Below, piece by piece: positions 44,558 through 53,646 of a DNA stretch of 60,306 nt. The notes beneath the pieces are model-generated. The model was not told where the DNA came from. It ran no database searches and was given only the letters and a program-made list of their open reading frames with translations. How positions within the stretch are numbered: the first letter of the stretch is position 1; every line of letters starts with the position of its first letter. The position numbers and the translations under genes were made by a program. This DNA is from Ferruginivarius sediminum (GTDB lineage Bacteria > Pseudomonadota > Alphaproteobacteria > Kiloniellales > Rhodovibrionaceae), in the NCBI RefSeq assembly GCF_003344765.1, contig NZ_QPMH01000022.1, positions 1 to 60,306 on the forward strand, given 5' to 3'.

Positions 44558-46779
44558 GGCGTATCCGCCCGCTGTCCATCGTCTCCGGCCACCGAGCCGT
44601 GGCGCGGCAGGCACTTCCGCAGGTAGTAATGGCACGGACCGTCGCCGGGATGCTCTTCCAGGATGGCCTTGAACCTCTCACCCGCCCCGGCGCGGTCCCC
44701 CGCTTCGTACAAGGACAGCGCAGCCTCGAAGTCCCGGCGGAGCGAGAGAGTAGCCTCCGGGGCTTCATCCCTTCGGCAGAGCACCTCAATGACCCGTATG
44801 CGCTCGCTCTTGCCGCGCGGGACGAACGAGCCGACGTAGCGGCCAACACACTCGGCTTCCGCGCCTTCGAAAGCGCTCGCCGAGGCCAGGATCCGCGTTC
44901 CGAGCCGCTTGTTGGTGTTCTCCAGGCGGGATGCCACGTTTGGCGTATCGCCGGTCACCGTGTAGGCGAAATGCCCGGCGCCGCCGACATGACCCAGGGC
45001 CATCCAGCCGACGTGTAACCCGACGCGCGTACGCAGTACCGGCCCGGCGCGCCTGGCATTGAACGCATCGACGGCCTGCTGAAGATACAACGCTGCAACA
45101 CAGGCCCGCGCCGCCACATCCGCTTCCTCCGGCTGGCCAAGCCACACGCCTATGACGCTGTCGGCCACCGTCTGGCAGGCATAGCCGCCCTGCCTCTCGA
45201 TCTCGCTCACAAGGGTTTCAAAATAGCCGTTCATGTATCCGGCCAGTTCGACCGGCGGCATGGTCTGGGAAATCCGCGTATAGCCCTCGATATCGGTCGC
45301 CAGACACGCGCCATACCGCAGTTCCGAGACACGCGACGGCGTGGCGCCCTCGACCAGATTCTCGGCAACTTCCGGCGGGACATAGTAGCCGACCGCCCGG
45401 GCGGCGTTCCGCCTCTGCCGCCGGGCCCGCGCGTACTGCAGGGCAAGACCGAGAAGCGCCGCGACGGGCGCCTGAACCACCACGGGTGTCGCCACCGGCA
45501 GCCAGAGTTGATCCTGCGCAAAGATGAGCAGTGCCGCGCCCACGTGGACAGCCGCCACCAGCAGCACCGCCGTCGCCACCCACACGCCGGGCACCAGCCC
45601 GGCCAGTATCCCACAAACTGCCCCGAAGCCCATAAGGATGGCGACCGCGAGCCAGGGCCTTGCCGGATTGACATAACTTCGATCGAGCAGGTTTCCGTAA
45701 GCCGTCGCGGCCAGTTCGACGCCGCTGAGGTCAATGCCATCGGCTTGCGAGAAAACGGTATAGAAGCCGTCCTTGTCCGCCGCCGCGAGGCGCGCCTCGC
45801 CCACGAACACGACCTTGCCGGCCAGGTCGGGTGACGGGCCTTCGCTCCCTTCAAGCAGACGGTCCGCACGGTATGTCGGCACCGTGTCCGGCGGGCCATA
45901 CAGGTTGAAGTAATAGCTGTCGGGGCCGGTGTAGAGTTGGCTCAATGCACGCAAGCGGCGCTGGATGTGCTCTGGCGTCTCGTCTTTCGTCAGCGCCGCG
46001 TCGAGATGGCCCGGCAACCATTCCAGCCCCGCAAGCCGCCTGCGCAGCTTGCGCATCAATCCTTCCAGATTGGCCCGTGATGCTTGTGTGGCCTCGGGAA
46101 TGCCGGAAAGTCCGGCGCCTGCAAGCAGTTCCAGGAACCGTGGAAGCAAATCGACGTTCCGCACCTGCAGCGCAAGCGCCGGCAAGGTCGGCACATCGCC
46201 AAGGCTTGGCTTGAAAGCCCAGAACTGACTTACACGCACAGGGACCTTGGGTAGCGGGAAAGGCGCCGCGCCGGCTGCTGCCTGTTTCAACGCCGAAACG
46301 GGCTGTCGCAGCCGCTCCACCGAGATGTTGCTCACACCCGCCACGCTGTCTACTTCGATGGGTTGCAGCAAGGCGACGCGGCCCGACGAACGGATGGCGT
46401 CCGCCAATCGCCTGTCCTCTCCATCGGCTCCGGGCTCGGTGAAGCCAACGTCATATACGATGGCCTCGGCGCCGAGTCGGTTGAGGGTGTCGATCAGACG
46501 AGCATGACAGGAACGTGGCCAGCGGTCAGGATACGGTCGCGGTGCCGCCGCGCAGTTCGATCCCGGTTCCCGTGGCAGACGCCGTCCATCGACCGCCACC
46601 ACGACGGCGTTTTCGGGTGCCGGCCCGCTGCCTCGCAACTCGAACAGCCACGCTAGCCCCAGCGTCTCCTCGAACCGTCCGCCAGGGTTGCTGAACGCGG
46701 TCACAAGCCCGACAACGCCCACGACCACGGCGACGGTGAGGGCAAGCAGCCAGTTCGATAGACGAAACCTAGACCGCAT
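44554..46779 (-). CDS. CHASE2-domain class III nucleotide cyclase
   Basis: A 741-residue inner-membrane protein. TM1 (10-30), periplasmic CHASE2 sensor (about 40-370; VVVAVDGRRLPREP, VVFVGEARLAAADKDGFYTVF), three TM helices (about 376-448), and a cytoplasmic class III cyclase (about 485-665). Metal aspartates are Asp496 (ATDIEGYT) and Asp540; Asn614 and Arg618 of the transition-state motif are kept. The base-selecting Lys and Asp of adenylate cyclases are Gln536 and Ala605, so the nucleotide is uncertain. A short helical TPR-like tail (680-720) follows. Start ATG 46779 has GAGG about 8 nt upstream. Translationally coupled to the FecR-barrel gene. Confidence 0.88.
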   Translation of the reverse strand: MRSRFRLSNWLLALTVAVVVGVVGLVTAFSNPGGRFEETLGLAWLFELRGSGPAPENAVVVAVDGRRLPREPGSNCAAAPRPYPDRWPRSCHARLIDTLNRLGAEAIVYDVGFTEPGADGEDRRLADAIRSSGRVALLQPIEVDSVAGVSNISVERLRQPVSALKQAAAGAAPFPLPKVPVRVSQFWAFKPSLGDVPTLPALALQVRNVDLLPRFLELLAGAGLSGIPEATQASRANLEGLMRKLRRRLAGLEWLPGHLDAALTKDETPEHIQRRLRALSQLYTGPDSYYFNLYGPPDTVPTYRADRLLEGSEGPSPDLAGKVVFVGEARLAAADKDGFYTVFSQADGIDLSGVELAATAYGNLLDRSYVNPARPWLAVAILMGFGAVCGILAGLVPGVWVATAVLLVAAVHVGAALLIFAQDQLWLPVATPVVVQAPVAALLGLALQYARARRQRRNAARAVGYYVPPEVAENLVEGATPSRVSELRYGACLATDIEGYTRISQTMPPVELAGYMNGYFETLVSEIERQGGYACQTVADSVIGVWLGQPEEADVAARACVAALYLQQAVDAFNARRAGPVLRTRVGLHVGWMALGHVGGAGHFAYTVTGDTPNVASRLENTNKRLGTRILASASAFEGAEAECVGRYVGSFVPRGKSERIRVIEVLCRRDEAPEATLSLRRDFEAALSLYEAGDRAGAGERFKAILEEHPGDGPCHYYLRKCLPRHGSVAGDDGQRADTP

Positions 46780-46981
46780 CGCGCAACCTCGCCTCAGATC
46801 AACAACCTCAGGGCGAAGCTATGTCGGCCAGGGGAATCCTGCCGGTCGCGGGGATCGGCAATGCAACCCTTCCTAGCCTGTCGCACCAGATTACATCATG
46901 GATTTGGCTAGACGCACTTATCCATAATGTTGCAATCCAAAGGCGTTTGGCGCTCTTAAATGTCTCGCAGTGATCTAATTG
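46780..46981. other. Intergenic region upstream of the CHASE2 cyclase operon
   Basis: About 200 nt with no ORF, AT-richer than the neighbours. It must carry the promoter of the cyclase/FecR-barrel pair because the upstream amidohydrolase gene belongs to another function. I could not pick a convincing -35/-10 pair. Confidence 0.4.
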
Positions 46982-48232
46982 CTAGGAAAGACTGCCAAGG
47001 GTCCGCAGCAGGACCTTTGCGGCCATCGCCGCGTCCTCGGCCATTATAGACTCTCGCGGATTATGACTGATTCCGCCAGCACAGCGGACAAACAGCATCG
47101 CCGTCGGGCACAGATCCGCCATCGCCATTGCGTCGTGCCCGGCGCCGGAGAACAGGTGCCGCGGTGTGCCGCCTTCCTGGGTAATGGCCTCTGCCAGCGC
47201 CGTCTGGAGGCCGTCGTCGCAACGACTGGCCCCGATTTCGTAAACCGGCTCGACGGTAACGCAGAGGCCACGCGCATTCCCGATGGCGTTCAATTTCGCG
47301 GTGATCTCGTCGCGGGCGGTCGTGCGCCGCGCATCGTCGGGCGCGCGGAGGTCGATCGTGAACGTCACGCGGCCGGGAATCACGTTGATCGCTCCCGGTT
47401 GCGCCTGAAGCCGGCCGACGGTCCCTACGAGGTCGCCGGCATCGCGGCAATGGCGCTCTATCGTCGTGATGGCCTCGGCTGCGCAGGCCAGCGCGTCGCG
47501 CCGGCGGTCCATCGGCACCGTGCCGGCATGTCCCGCCTCCCCCTCGACGGTGACCGTCAGGCGGCTGCAACCGGCGATGGCCGTGACGATGCCAAGTGGC
47601 AGGCCTTCGGCTTCGAGAACCGGCCCCTGCTCGATATGGACTTCGAGGAAACCACGGATGTCTTCGGGTCGGCGAGCAATGTCCGGAATCCGCTCGGGCG
47701 ACAGGCCGAGGTCGCGTAGCGCCTGCTCCACCGTCACGCCGTCGTCGTCACGGCGAGCCAGAACGCCCATATCGAAGGTGCCAGCCAGCGCCTTGCTGCC
47801 GAACAACGTCGTCTGGAAGCGCGTGCCTTCCTCGTCGCCGAACGCCACCACCTCGATGGCCAACGGCAGGCGCCGGCCGGCATCGTGCAGTGCCTGCACA
47901 CAGGCGATTGGCACGACGATGCCGAGCATGCCGTCGTACTTCCCGCCGTTGCGCACGGTGTCCTGGTGCGAGCCCATGATAAGCGTGGGAGCGTCCGGGC
48001 TCTCTCCCTCGTAGCGGCCGACCAGCGTGCCGGCGTCGTCGAGATGCGTCGCCATGCCCGCCGCCTGCATCCAGGCCCCGATCAACTCGATGGCGGCGCG
48101 GTGTTCCGGCGTGGCGAAGCGGCGAGTCAGCGCGCCCTCGTCCTCGCTGATCGCGGCGAGCGCGTCGAGCCGCTGCATCAGGACATCGCCGAGCCGCTCC
48201 GGCAAGGCCGCCGCCCCCTCTCCGCCAGTCAT
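46982..48232 (-). CDS. M20-family amidohydrolase (N-carbamoyl-amino-acid hydrolase/allantoate amidohydrolase type)
   Basis: A 416-residue metal-dependent amidase. LIMGSHQDTVRNGGKYDGMLGIV holds the metal-binding His and bridging Asp, AFGDEEGTRF the catalytic Glu pair, VHIEQGPVLE and AGHAGTVPMDRRRDAL the dimer-domain substrate contacts, and SGAGHDAMAMADLCPTAMLFVR the closing motif. These fit the N-carbamoyl-L-amino-acid amidohydrolase/allantoate branch. ATG 48232 has GGGAGAA upstream. Divergent from DUF1028 and the ABC importer, so it may deacylate imported carbamoyl- or ureido-amino acids. Confidence 0.88.
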   Translation of the reverse strand: MTGGEGAAALPERLGDVLMQRLDALAAISEDEGALTRRFATPEHRAAIELIGAWMQAAGMATHLDDAGTLVGRYEGESPDAPTLIMGSHQDTVRNGGKYDGMLGIVVPIACVQALHDAGRRLPLAIEVVAFGDEEGTRFQTTLFGSKALAGTFDMGVLARRDDDGVTVEQALRDLGLSPERIPDIARRPEDIRGFLEVHIEQGPVLEAEGLPLGIVTAIAGCSRLTVTVEGEAGHAGTVPMDRRRDALACAAEAITTIERHCRDAGDLVGTVGRLQAQPGAINVIPGRVTFTIDLRAPDDARRTTARDEITAKLNAIGNARGLCVTVEPVYEIGASRCDDGLQTALAEAITQEGGTPRHLFSGAGHDAMAMADLCPTAMLFVRCAGGISHNPRESIMAEDAAMAAKVLLRTLGSLS

Positions 48233-48301
48233 GCCGTTCTCCCAACCTGGACCGAGGCTTGCCGGCAAAAGCGTGTGGCAGCCTCTGTTCGATCCGCTAA
48301 T

Positions 48302-48311
48302 TATCATGATA
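48302..48311. promoter_or_regulatory. Palindrome TATCATGATA in divergent promoter
   Basis: Perfect 10-bp palindrome between the divergent amidohydrolase and DUF1028 genes, 45 nt before the DUF1028 start. A candidate operator for the FCD-type GntR regulator encoded at the end of the locus; no direct support. Confidence 0.35.
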
Positions 48312-48355
48312 GATATACGGTGAGGCAACCCGGCGTCTGAATGCGGAAGGCGCGC

Positions 48356-49015
48356 ATGACTTTTTCCATCGTCGCCCGCGAACCGTCGAGCGGGCGCTTG
48401 GGCGTAGCTGTAACCACCTGTCACTTCGCCGTCGGCGCCACGGTGCCCTTCGCACGAGCCGGCTGCGGCGGCTTGGCGACACAGGCATCCACGAATCCGC
48501 TTTACGGCGTGGACGGTCTTCTCCTTCTCGAACAGGGCATGTCGGCGGCGGAGGTGGTTTCCCGCCTCACGGGCGCCGACCGGGGACGTGAGCATCGGCA
48601 GGTCATCGTTGTCGGTGCAAACGGCGACACCGCCGGATGGACCGGGGAGGAAACGGTCGGCTGGGCTGGCCATAAGACGGCGGATTCCGTGGCTGTTGCC
48701 GGCAACATGCTGACGGGCCCGCACGTGGTGGATGCAACCCTGGCCGCCTATCGGAACGCCACCGGCGGCGAGCTCGCCGACCGGCTTCTCGGTGCACTTC
48801 AAGCCGGCGAAGCCAAGGGCGGCGACAAGCGAGGGCGCCAGTCCGCGGCACTCTACATCGTCGATACGGAGCCCTATGCCGCGCTCGACCTCCGCGTTGA
48901 CAACCATGCCGATCCGCTAGGCGAACTGGCGGTGCTGCTGCGGGAAAGCCGACAGCCCTATGTTGCCGATTTCCGGGCGTCGCTGCCGACCCGCCACAAC
49001 CCGCACAGTTATTGA
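48356..49015 (+). CDS. DUF1028 family Ntn-hydrolase-like protein
   Basis: A 219-residue DUF1028 protein: MTFSIVAREPSSGRLGVAVTT, GGLATQASTNPLYG, ETVGWAGHKTADSVAVAGNML and DLRVDNHADPLGELA are characteristic. The family resembles Ntn hydrolases and is often near amidase and peptide-transport genes, as here. ATG 48356 matches the usual family start and has GGAAGG 6 nt upstream; an ATG at 48341 would add 5 residues. The reaction is unknown. Confidence 0.87.
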   Translation: MTFSIVAREPSSGRLGVAVTTCHFAVGATVPFARAGCGGLATQASTNPLYGVDGLLLLEQGMSAAEVVSRLTGADRGREHRQVIVVGANGDTAGWTGEETVGWAGHKTADSVAVAGNMLTGPHVVDATLAAYRNATGGELADRLLGALQAGEAKGGDKRGRQSAALYIVDTEPYAALDLRVDNHADPLGELAVLLRESRQPYVADFRASLPTRHNPHSY

Positions 49016-49125
49016 TGCACGCCGTGCTTGCGCGCTGGCAAGTTTGGCGCTTAGGATCGATAATTAATAATGACAAATAGGGGCGAAAGCCGACTCCTTA
49101 CGCCCGCGAACAGAGGAGGCATGAA

Positions 49126-50691
49126 GTGCGAAAGCGCATCGTCACCTGGTTGGCAACGGTCCTTGCCGGTATCATGCTCGCCGGCGGAACGGCCGCCGCG
49201 CAAACCCCACCCAACGTCCTGGTCGTCGGCCAGATCGCCGAGCCGAAGTCGCTAGACCCGGCCGCGGTCACGGCGGTGAACGACTTCCGCATCCTGGTCA
49301 ACGTTTATGACGGCCTGGTGCGCTACAAGTCCGGCACCCTGCAGGTTGAGCCGGCGCTGGCCACTTCGTGGGAGATCAGCGAGGACGGCACGGTCTACAC
49401 CTTCAAGCTGCGCGAGGGGGTCACGTTCCACGACGGCACGCCGTTCAACGCCGAGGCCGTGAAGTTCAACTTCGAGCGGATGCTGAACGAGGATCACCCC
49501 TACCACGACACCGGGCCGTTCCCGCTGTCGTTCTTCTTCAACGCCATCAAGGAAACCAAGGTCCTGGGCGAGCACGAGGTACAGTTCCGGCTGGACGAAC
49601 CCTATGCGCCGCTGCTCAGCAACCTGGCGTATCCGACGGGCCTGATGATCTCGCCGGCGGCCGTGAAGGAGCATGGCAAGGACGTCGGCCGGCACCCGGT
49701 TGGCACCGGCCCCTTCAAGTTCGTCGAGTGGGAGAGCAACCGCAAGGTCGTGGCCGAGAAGAACGGCGACTACTGGGACGGCGCGCCCGACCTGCAGGCC
49801 GTGGTGTTCCGCCCGATCACCGATGCGAACACGCGCGTGACCGAGATGCTCTCGGGCGGCATAGACATGATGGTCGAGGTGCCGCCGGACAACGTCGCCA
49901 CCTTCCAGAACGATCCCAGCTTCCAGGTGTTTGAGCAGGCCGGCCCGCACGTCTGGTTCTTGATCCTGAACCTGAAGGAAGGCCCGTTCGCCGACAAGCG
50001 GGTGCGACAGGCGGCCAACTACGCCATTAACAAGAAGGCGCTGGTCGAGGATGTGCTGCAGGGCACGGCCACCGTCGCCAACGGACCGACGCCGGCGGCC
50101 TTCGCCTGGGCGCACAATGACGGCATCGAGCCCTACCCCTATGATCCCGAGAAGGCGCGCAAGCTGATCGAGGAGGCCGGCTACGACGGCGCGGAGGTGA
50201 CCTTCTACGTCACCGAGGGCGGCTCCGGCATGCTGGACCCGGTTGCGATGGGCACGGCAATCCAGGCCGACCTCGCCGCCGTGGGCCTGAACGCGAAGAT
50301 TGAGACCTATGAGTGGAACACCTTCCTGGGCAAGGTGAACCCCGGCCTGGAAGGCAAGGCCGACATGGCCGAGATGGCCTGGATGACGAACGATCCGGAC
50401 ACCCTGCCCTTCCTGGCGCTGCGCAGCGACGCTTTCCCGGACAATGGCGGCTTCAACTCGGGCTATTACGCCAATCCGAAGGTGGACGAGTTGCTGGAAG
50501 CCGCCCGGCGCAGCACCGACCAGGACGAACGCGCGAAGCTCTACAAGGAGATGCAGGAGATCGTCCACGAGGACGCCCCCTGGGTTTTCGTCGCGAACTG
50601 GAAGCAGAACGCCGTCGCCAGCGAGCGGGTGAAGGGCTTCCAGCTTGAGCCGTCGTTCCTGCTGCTGCTCGACGGCGTCTCCAAACCGTAA
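49126..50691 (+). CDS. Peptide/nickel-type ABC importer substrate-binding protein (SBP_bac_5)
   Basis: A 521-residue periplasmic binding protein. Signal peptide MRKRIVTWLATVLAGIML ends near TAAAQ. EPKSLDPAAVTAVND, a NVYDGLVRYKSGTL segment, YTFKLREGVTFHDGTPFNAEAV and VGTGPFKFVEW are family landmarks. The start is GTG 49126 with GAGGAGG at 49113-49119; an ATG at 49121 is out of frame. First gene of a four-gene importer and regulator operon. Ligand probably a small peptide or amino-acid derivative linked to the amidohydrolase. Confidence 0.9.
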   Translation: MRKRIVTWLATVLAGIMLAGGTAAAQTPPNVLVVGQIAEPKSLDPAAVTAVNDFRILVNVYDGLVRYKSGTLQVEPALATSWEISEDGTVYTFKLREGVTFHDGTPFNAEAVKFNFERMLNEDHPYHDTGPFPLSFFFNAIKETKVLGEHEVQFRLDEPYAPLLSNLAYPTGLMISPAAVKEHGKDVGRHPVGTGPFKFVEWESNRKVVAEKNGDYWDGAPDLQAVVFRPITDANTRVTEMLSGGIDMMVEVPPDNVATFQNDPSFQVFEQAGPHVWFLILNLKEGPFADKRVRQAANYAINKKALVEDVLQGTATVANGPTPAAFAWAHNDGIEPYPYDPEKARKLIEEAGYDGAEVTFYVTEGGSGMLDPVAMGTAIQADLAAVGLNAKIETYEWNTFLGKVNPGLEGKADMAEMAWMTNDPDTLPFLALRSDAFPDNGGFNSGYYANPKVDELLEAARRSTDQDERAKLYKEMQEIVHEDAPWVFVANWKQNAVASERVKGFQLEPSFLLLLDGVSKP

Positions 50692-50770
50692 CCACGCGAG
50701 CCTCCCGTGCGAGCCGGCTGTGTCCGGCTCGCACGGACCTTAATCCCTATCGTCGGGGGAGCGTGCGACG

Positions 50771-51718
50771 ATGCTCGTCTACGCCGGCAAGCGACTGCTG
50801 ATGACGATCCCGGTCCTGCTGGGGATCTCGATCATCGTCTTCCTGATCATGGCGATGATTCCCGGCGACCCGGTCACCGCGATCCTGGGGTCCTACGCAA
50901 CACCCGAGAATGCCGAGCGGCTGCGCGATCAGCTTGGCCTCGACCGGCCGCTGGTGGAGCAGTACCTGATCTGGCTCGGCAACGTCCTTCAAGGCGAGTT
51001 CGGCCGCTCGTACAACCTGAACCGCCCGGTGATCGACGAGGTGCTTGAGCGGTTCGGCCCCACGCTGTTGCTGGCGGGAACGTCGCTTATCCTGTGCACG
51101 ATCTTCGGCCTGCTGGCTGGCGTCGTTCAGGCGGTCCGGCAGTACGGCTGGCAGGATAAGCTGATCAGCCTGCTGGTTCTGATAGGTATCTCCACGCCGT
51201 CATTCTGGCTGGGCATCGTGCTGGTCCTGCTCTTCGCCGTGGAGTTGGGCTGGTTCCCGGCAAGCGGCATGTTCGCGATCTATGGCGGCGGCGGGCTTGG
51301 GGACCTGCTGCACCATTTGGCGCTGCCCGCCTTCACGCTGGCGGTGGTGGCGACAGGCGTGATCGCCCGGCTGACGCGGCTCAACATGCTGGAGGTGCTG
51401 CGTCAGGATTACGTACGCACCGCCCGCGCCAAGGGCATGGGTGAGCGCACCGTCATCATGAAGCACGCCTTCAAGAACGCCGCTGTCAACGTGGTGCCGG
51501 TGATCGGCGTGCAGGCCGGCTTCGTCATCGGCGGCGCCGTCTACATCGAGACGGTATTCCAGTGGCCCGGCATCGGGCGGATGCTGGTCACGGCGATCTC
51601 GACCCGCGACGTATTGCTCGTGCAGGGCGGCGTCATGGTCGTGGCCGCCGCTTATGTGTTGTTCAACCTGATCGCCGACCTTGTGCAGCACGCGCTCGAC
51701 CCGAGGATCTCGACATGA
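50771..51718 (+). CDS. Peptide-type ABC transporter permease (DppB-like)
   Basis: A 315-residue DppB/OppB permease. LLMTIPVLLGISIIVFLIM N-terminal helix, the periplasmic loop with GLDRPLVEQYLIWLGNVLQGEFG, and the EAA loop DYVRTARAKGMGERTVIMKHAFKNA are clear, giving six transmembrane helices. It follows the binding protein by 79 nt and overlaps the next gene by 4 nt. Confidence 0.92.
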   Translation: MLVYAGKRLLMTIPVLLGISIIVFLIMAMIPGDPVTAILGSYATPENAERLRDQLGLDRPLVEQYLIWLGNVLQGEFGRSYNLNRPVIDEVLERFGPTLLLAGTSLILCTIFGLLAGVVQAVRQYGWQDKLISLLVLIGISTPSFWLGIVLVLLFAVELGWFPASGMFAIYGGGGLGDLLHHLALPAFTLAVVATGVIARLTRLNMLEVLRQDYVRTARAKGMGERTVIMKHAFKNAAVNVVPVIGVQAGFVIGGAVYIETVFQWPGIGRMLVTAISTRDVLLVQGGVMVVAAAYVLFNLIADLVQHALDPRIST

Positions 51719-53646
51719 CGGCGATAGCGCAGCGGGCAAGCGGGCGCAGGCGCCGTTCCGGTCGCCCGGGCATTTGGGCGCGGCTGTCGCGCAATCATCT
51801 GGCCGTGGTCGGGCTAGGTATCGTCGCCGGTATGTGTGTGCTGGCGCTGATGACGCCGCTTCTGCCGCTGGCCGATCCGAACGCCACCGATCTTGCGGCA
51901 CGACTGAAGCGCCCGTTTACCGACGGCCACCTGTTGGGCACCGATCAACTTGGCCGCGACATGCTCTCCCGCATCCTATGGGGTGCGCGGGTCAGCATCG
52001 CCGTCGGCGCGGTGGCCACCATCGTCGCGGCCACGATCGGCTCGCTGATCGGCATTGTGGCCGGCTTCTACGGGCGCTGGCTGGACAACACGCTGATGCG
52101 CGGCGTCGACATGCTGATGGCCTTTCCCTATATGCTTCTGGCGCTGGCCATCGTCGCCGCGTTGGGCCCGGGCCTGCTGAACGCGCTTTTCGCCATCGCC
52201 ATCGTTAACATCCCGTTCTTCGCCCGTTCGGTGCGCGGGGTAACGATCAGCCTTGTCCGCCTGGAATACGTGGATGCCGCGCGGATGTCAGGCCTGGGTA
52301 ACGGTCGCATCCTGTTCAGCGAGATCCTGCCCAACGTGGTGCCGGTGATCGTGGTGACGATGTCCACGACCCTGGGCTGGATGATTCTGGAAACGGCAGG
52401 ACTCAGTTTCCTGGGCCTGGGCGCGCAGCCGCCGCAGGCCGACCTCGGCTCCATGCTGGGCGACGGACGAAAGCTGGCGATCACCGCGCCGCACGTGGCA
52501 ACGATACCGGGCCTTGTCATCCTGGTCCTGGTGATCGGCATCAACCTCCTTGGCGACGGCATCCGCGACGTCCTCGACCCGCGGCTCAAGTCCGGCGCGC
52601 TCAGCCGGCCCCGCGCGATGACCGAGGTCGCGCCGGCCGCCATGAGCCAGCCCGAGCGCTCGGCCCACAGCAACGCGGCCCTGGCGCTGGACCGGCTTTC
52701 GACGGAGTTCCGCATCGGCCACGACGTCTACCACGCGACGCGTGACATCAGCTTCCAGGTGGCGCCCGGCGAATGCGTCGGCATCGTCGGGGAGTCGGGC
52801 TCCGGCAAGTCGGTCACGGCGATGTCGGTCCTCGGCCTGGTGCCCACCCCGCCGGGCCTGATCGCCGGCGGCCAGGTCGTCTATCAGGAGGAGAACCTGC
52901 TGGCAGCACCACTGCCGCGCCTGCAGCAGGTGCGCGGCGGCCAAATCGCCTACGTGTTCCAGGATCCGCTCACGACGCTAAATCCGCTTTATACCGTTGG
53001 CGACCAGATTGCCGAAACCGTTGAACGTCACCAGGGCCTATCGCGCCGGGACGCATGGCAACGCGCGGTGGAGCTTATGGAATCCGTGCACATTCCCGAC
53101 GCCGCCGGTCGCGCCAGGGCGTATCCGCACGAGCTGTCGGGCGGCATGCGCCAGCGCATCGTCATTGCAATGGCGCTGGCTAACGACCCGGACGTCATCA
53201 TCGCCGACGAACCGACCACCGCGCTGGATGTTACGATCCAGGCCCAGGTGCTGAAGCTCCTCGACGAATTGCGGCGCAAGCACAACGCCGCACTGGTCTT
53301 CATCACCCACGACTTCGGCGTGGTTTCGGAGATCTGCGACCACGTGCAGGTGATGTACGCCGGCGAGGTTGTCGAAAGCGGCCGCGTGCAGGATGTCTTC
53401 GAGCGGCCGCTGCATCCCTATACCCGCCGCCTGATGAGCTGCATCCCGCAGCTTGGCCGCGGCCGCAACCCCATCGCCGCGATACCTGGCCTGCCCCCGG
53501 CGGTGAACGACCTGCCGCCAGGCTGCCCCTTCGCGCCGCGCTGCGATGTGGCCACCGCGGCCTGCACCCCGCGGCCGATATCGCTGGCACCACACGGCGA
53601 GGGACGCGAGGTGCGCTGCATCCGGCCGGGAGAGTCGCCGGCATGA
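51715..53646 (+). CDS. Fused peptide-type ABC permease (DppC) and ATPase (DppD)
   Basis: A 643-residue natural fusion. Residues 1-295 are a DppC-type permease (TDQLGRDMLSRILWGARVS, EAA loop EYVDAARMSGLGNGRILFSEILPN). A short linker (about 296-320) joins it to a DppD-type ATPase with Walker A GESGSGKS (359-366), signature LSGGMRQR, Walker B IIADEPTTALD and the C-terminal oligopeptide-transporter Cys-rich extension GCPFAPRCDVATAAC. No stop or frameshift divides the halves. ATG 51715 overlaps the DppB stop by 4 nt, and the end overlaps DppF by 4 nt. Confidence 0.92.
   Translation: MTAIAQRASGRRRRSGRPGIWARLSRNHLAVVGLGIVAGMCVLALMTPLLPLADPNATDLAARLKRPFTDGHLLGTDQLGRDMLSRILWGARVSIAVGAVATIVAATIGSLIGIVAGFYGRWLDNTLMRGVDMLMAFPYMLLALAIVAALGPGLLNALFAIAIVNIPFFARSVRGVTISLVRLEYVDAARMSGLGNGRILFSEILPNVVPVIVVTMSTTLGWMILETAGLSFLGLGAQPPQADLGSMLGDGRKLAITAPHVATIPGLVILVLVIGINLLGDGIRDVLDPRLKSGALSRPRAMTEVAPAAMSQPERSAHSNAALALDRLSTEFRIGHDVYHATRDISFQVAPGECVGIVGESGSGKSVTAMSVLGLVPTPPGLIAGGQVVYQEENLLAAPLPRLQQVRGGQIAYVFQDPLTTLNPLYTVGDQIAETVERHQGLSRRDAWQRAVELMESVHIPDAAGRARAYPHELSGGMRQRIVIAMALANDPDVIIADEPTTALDVTIQAQVLKLLDELRRKHNAALVFITHDFGVVSEICDHVQVMYAGEVVESGRVQDVFERPLHPYTRRLMSCIPQLGRGRNPIAAIPGLPPAVNDLPPGCPFAPRCDVATAACTPRPISLAPHGEGREVRCIRPGESPA

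Noticed and set aside
49121..49255. ORF from ATG 49121 at the peptide-binding-protein start
   Set aside because: It reads a different frame, stops early and lacks a signal peptide; GTG 49126 gives a full SBP with signal and well-spaced SD.
52590..52680. Missing stop or frameshift between DppC and DppD
   Set aside because: The linker reads in one frame with normal composition and the fused type is known, so a natural fusion is more likely than an error.
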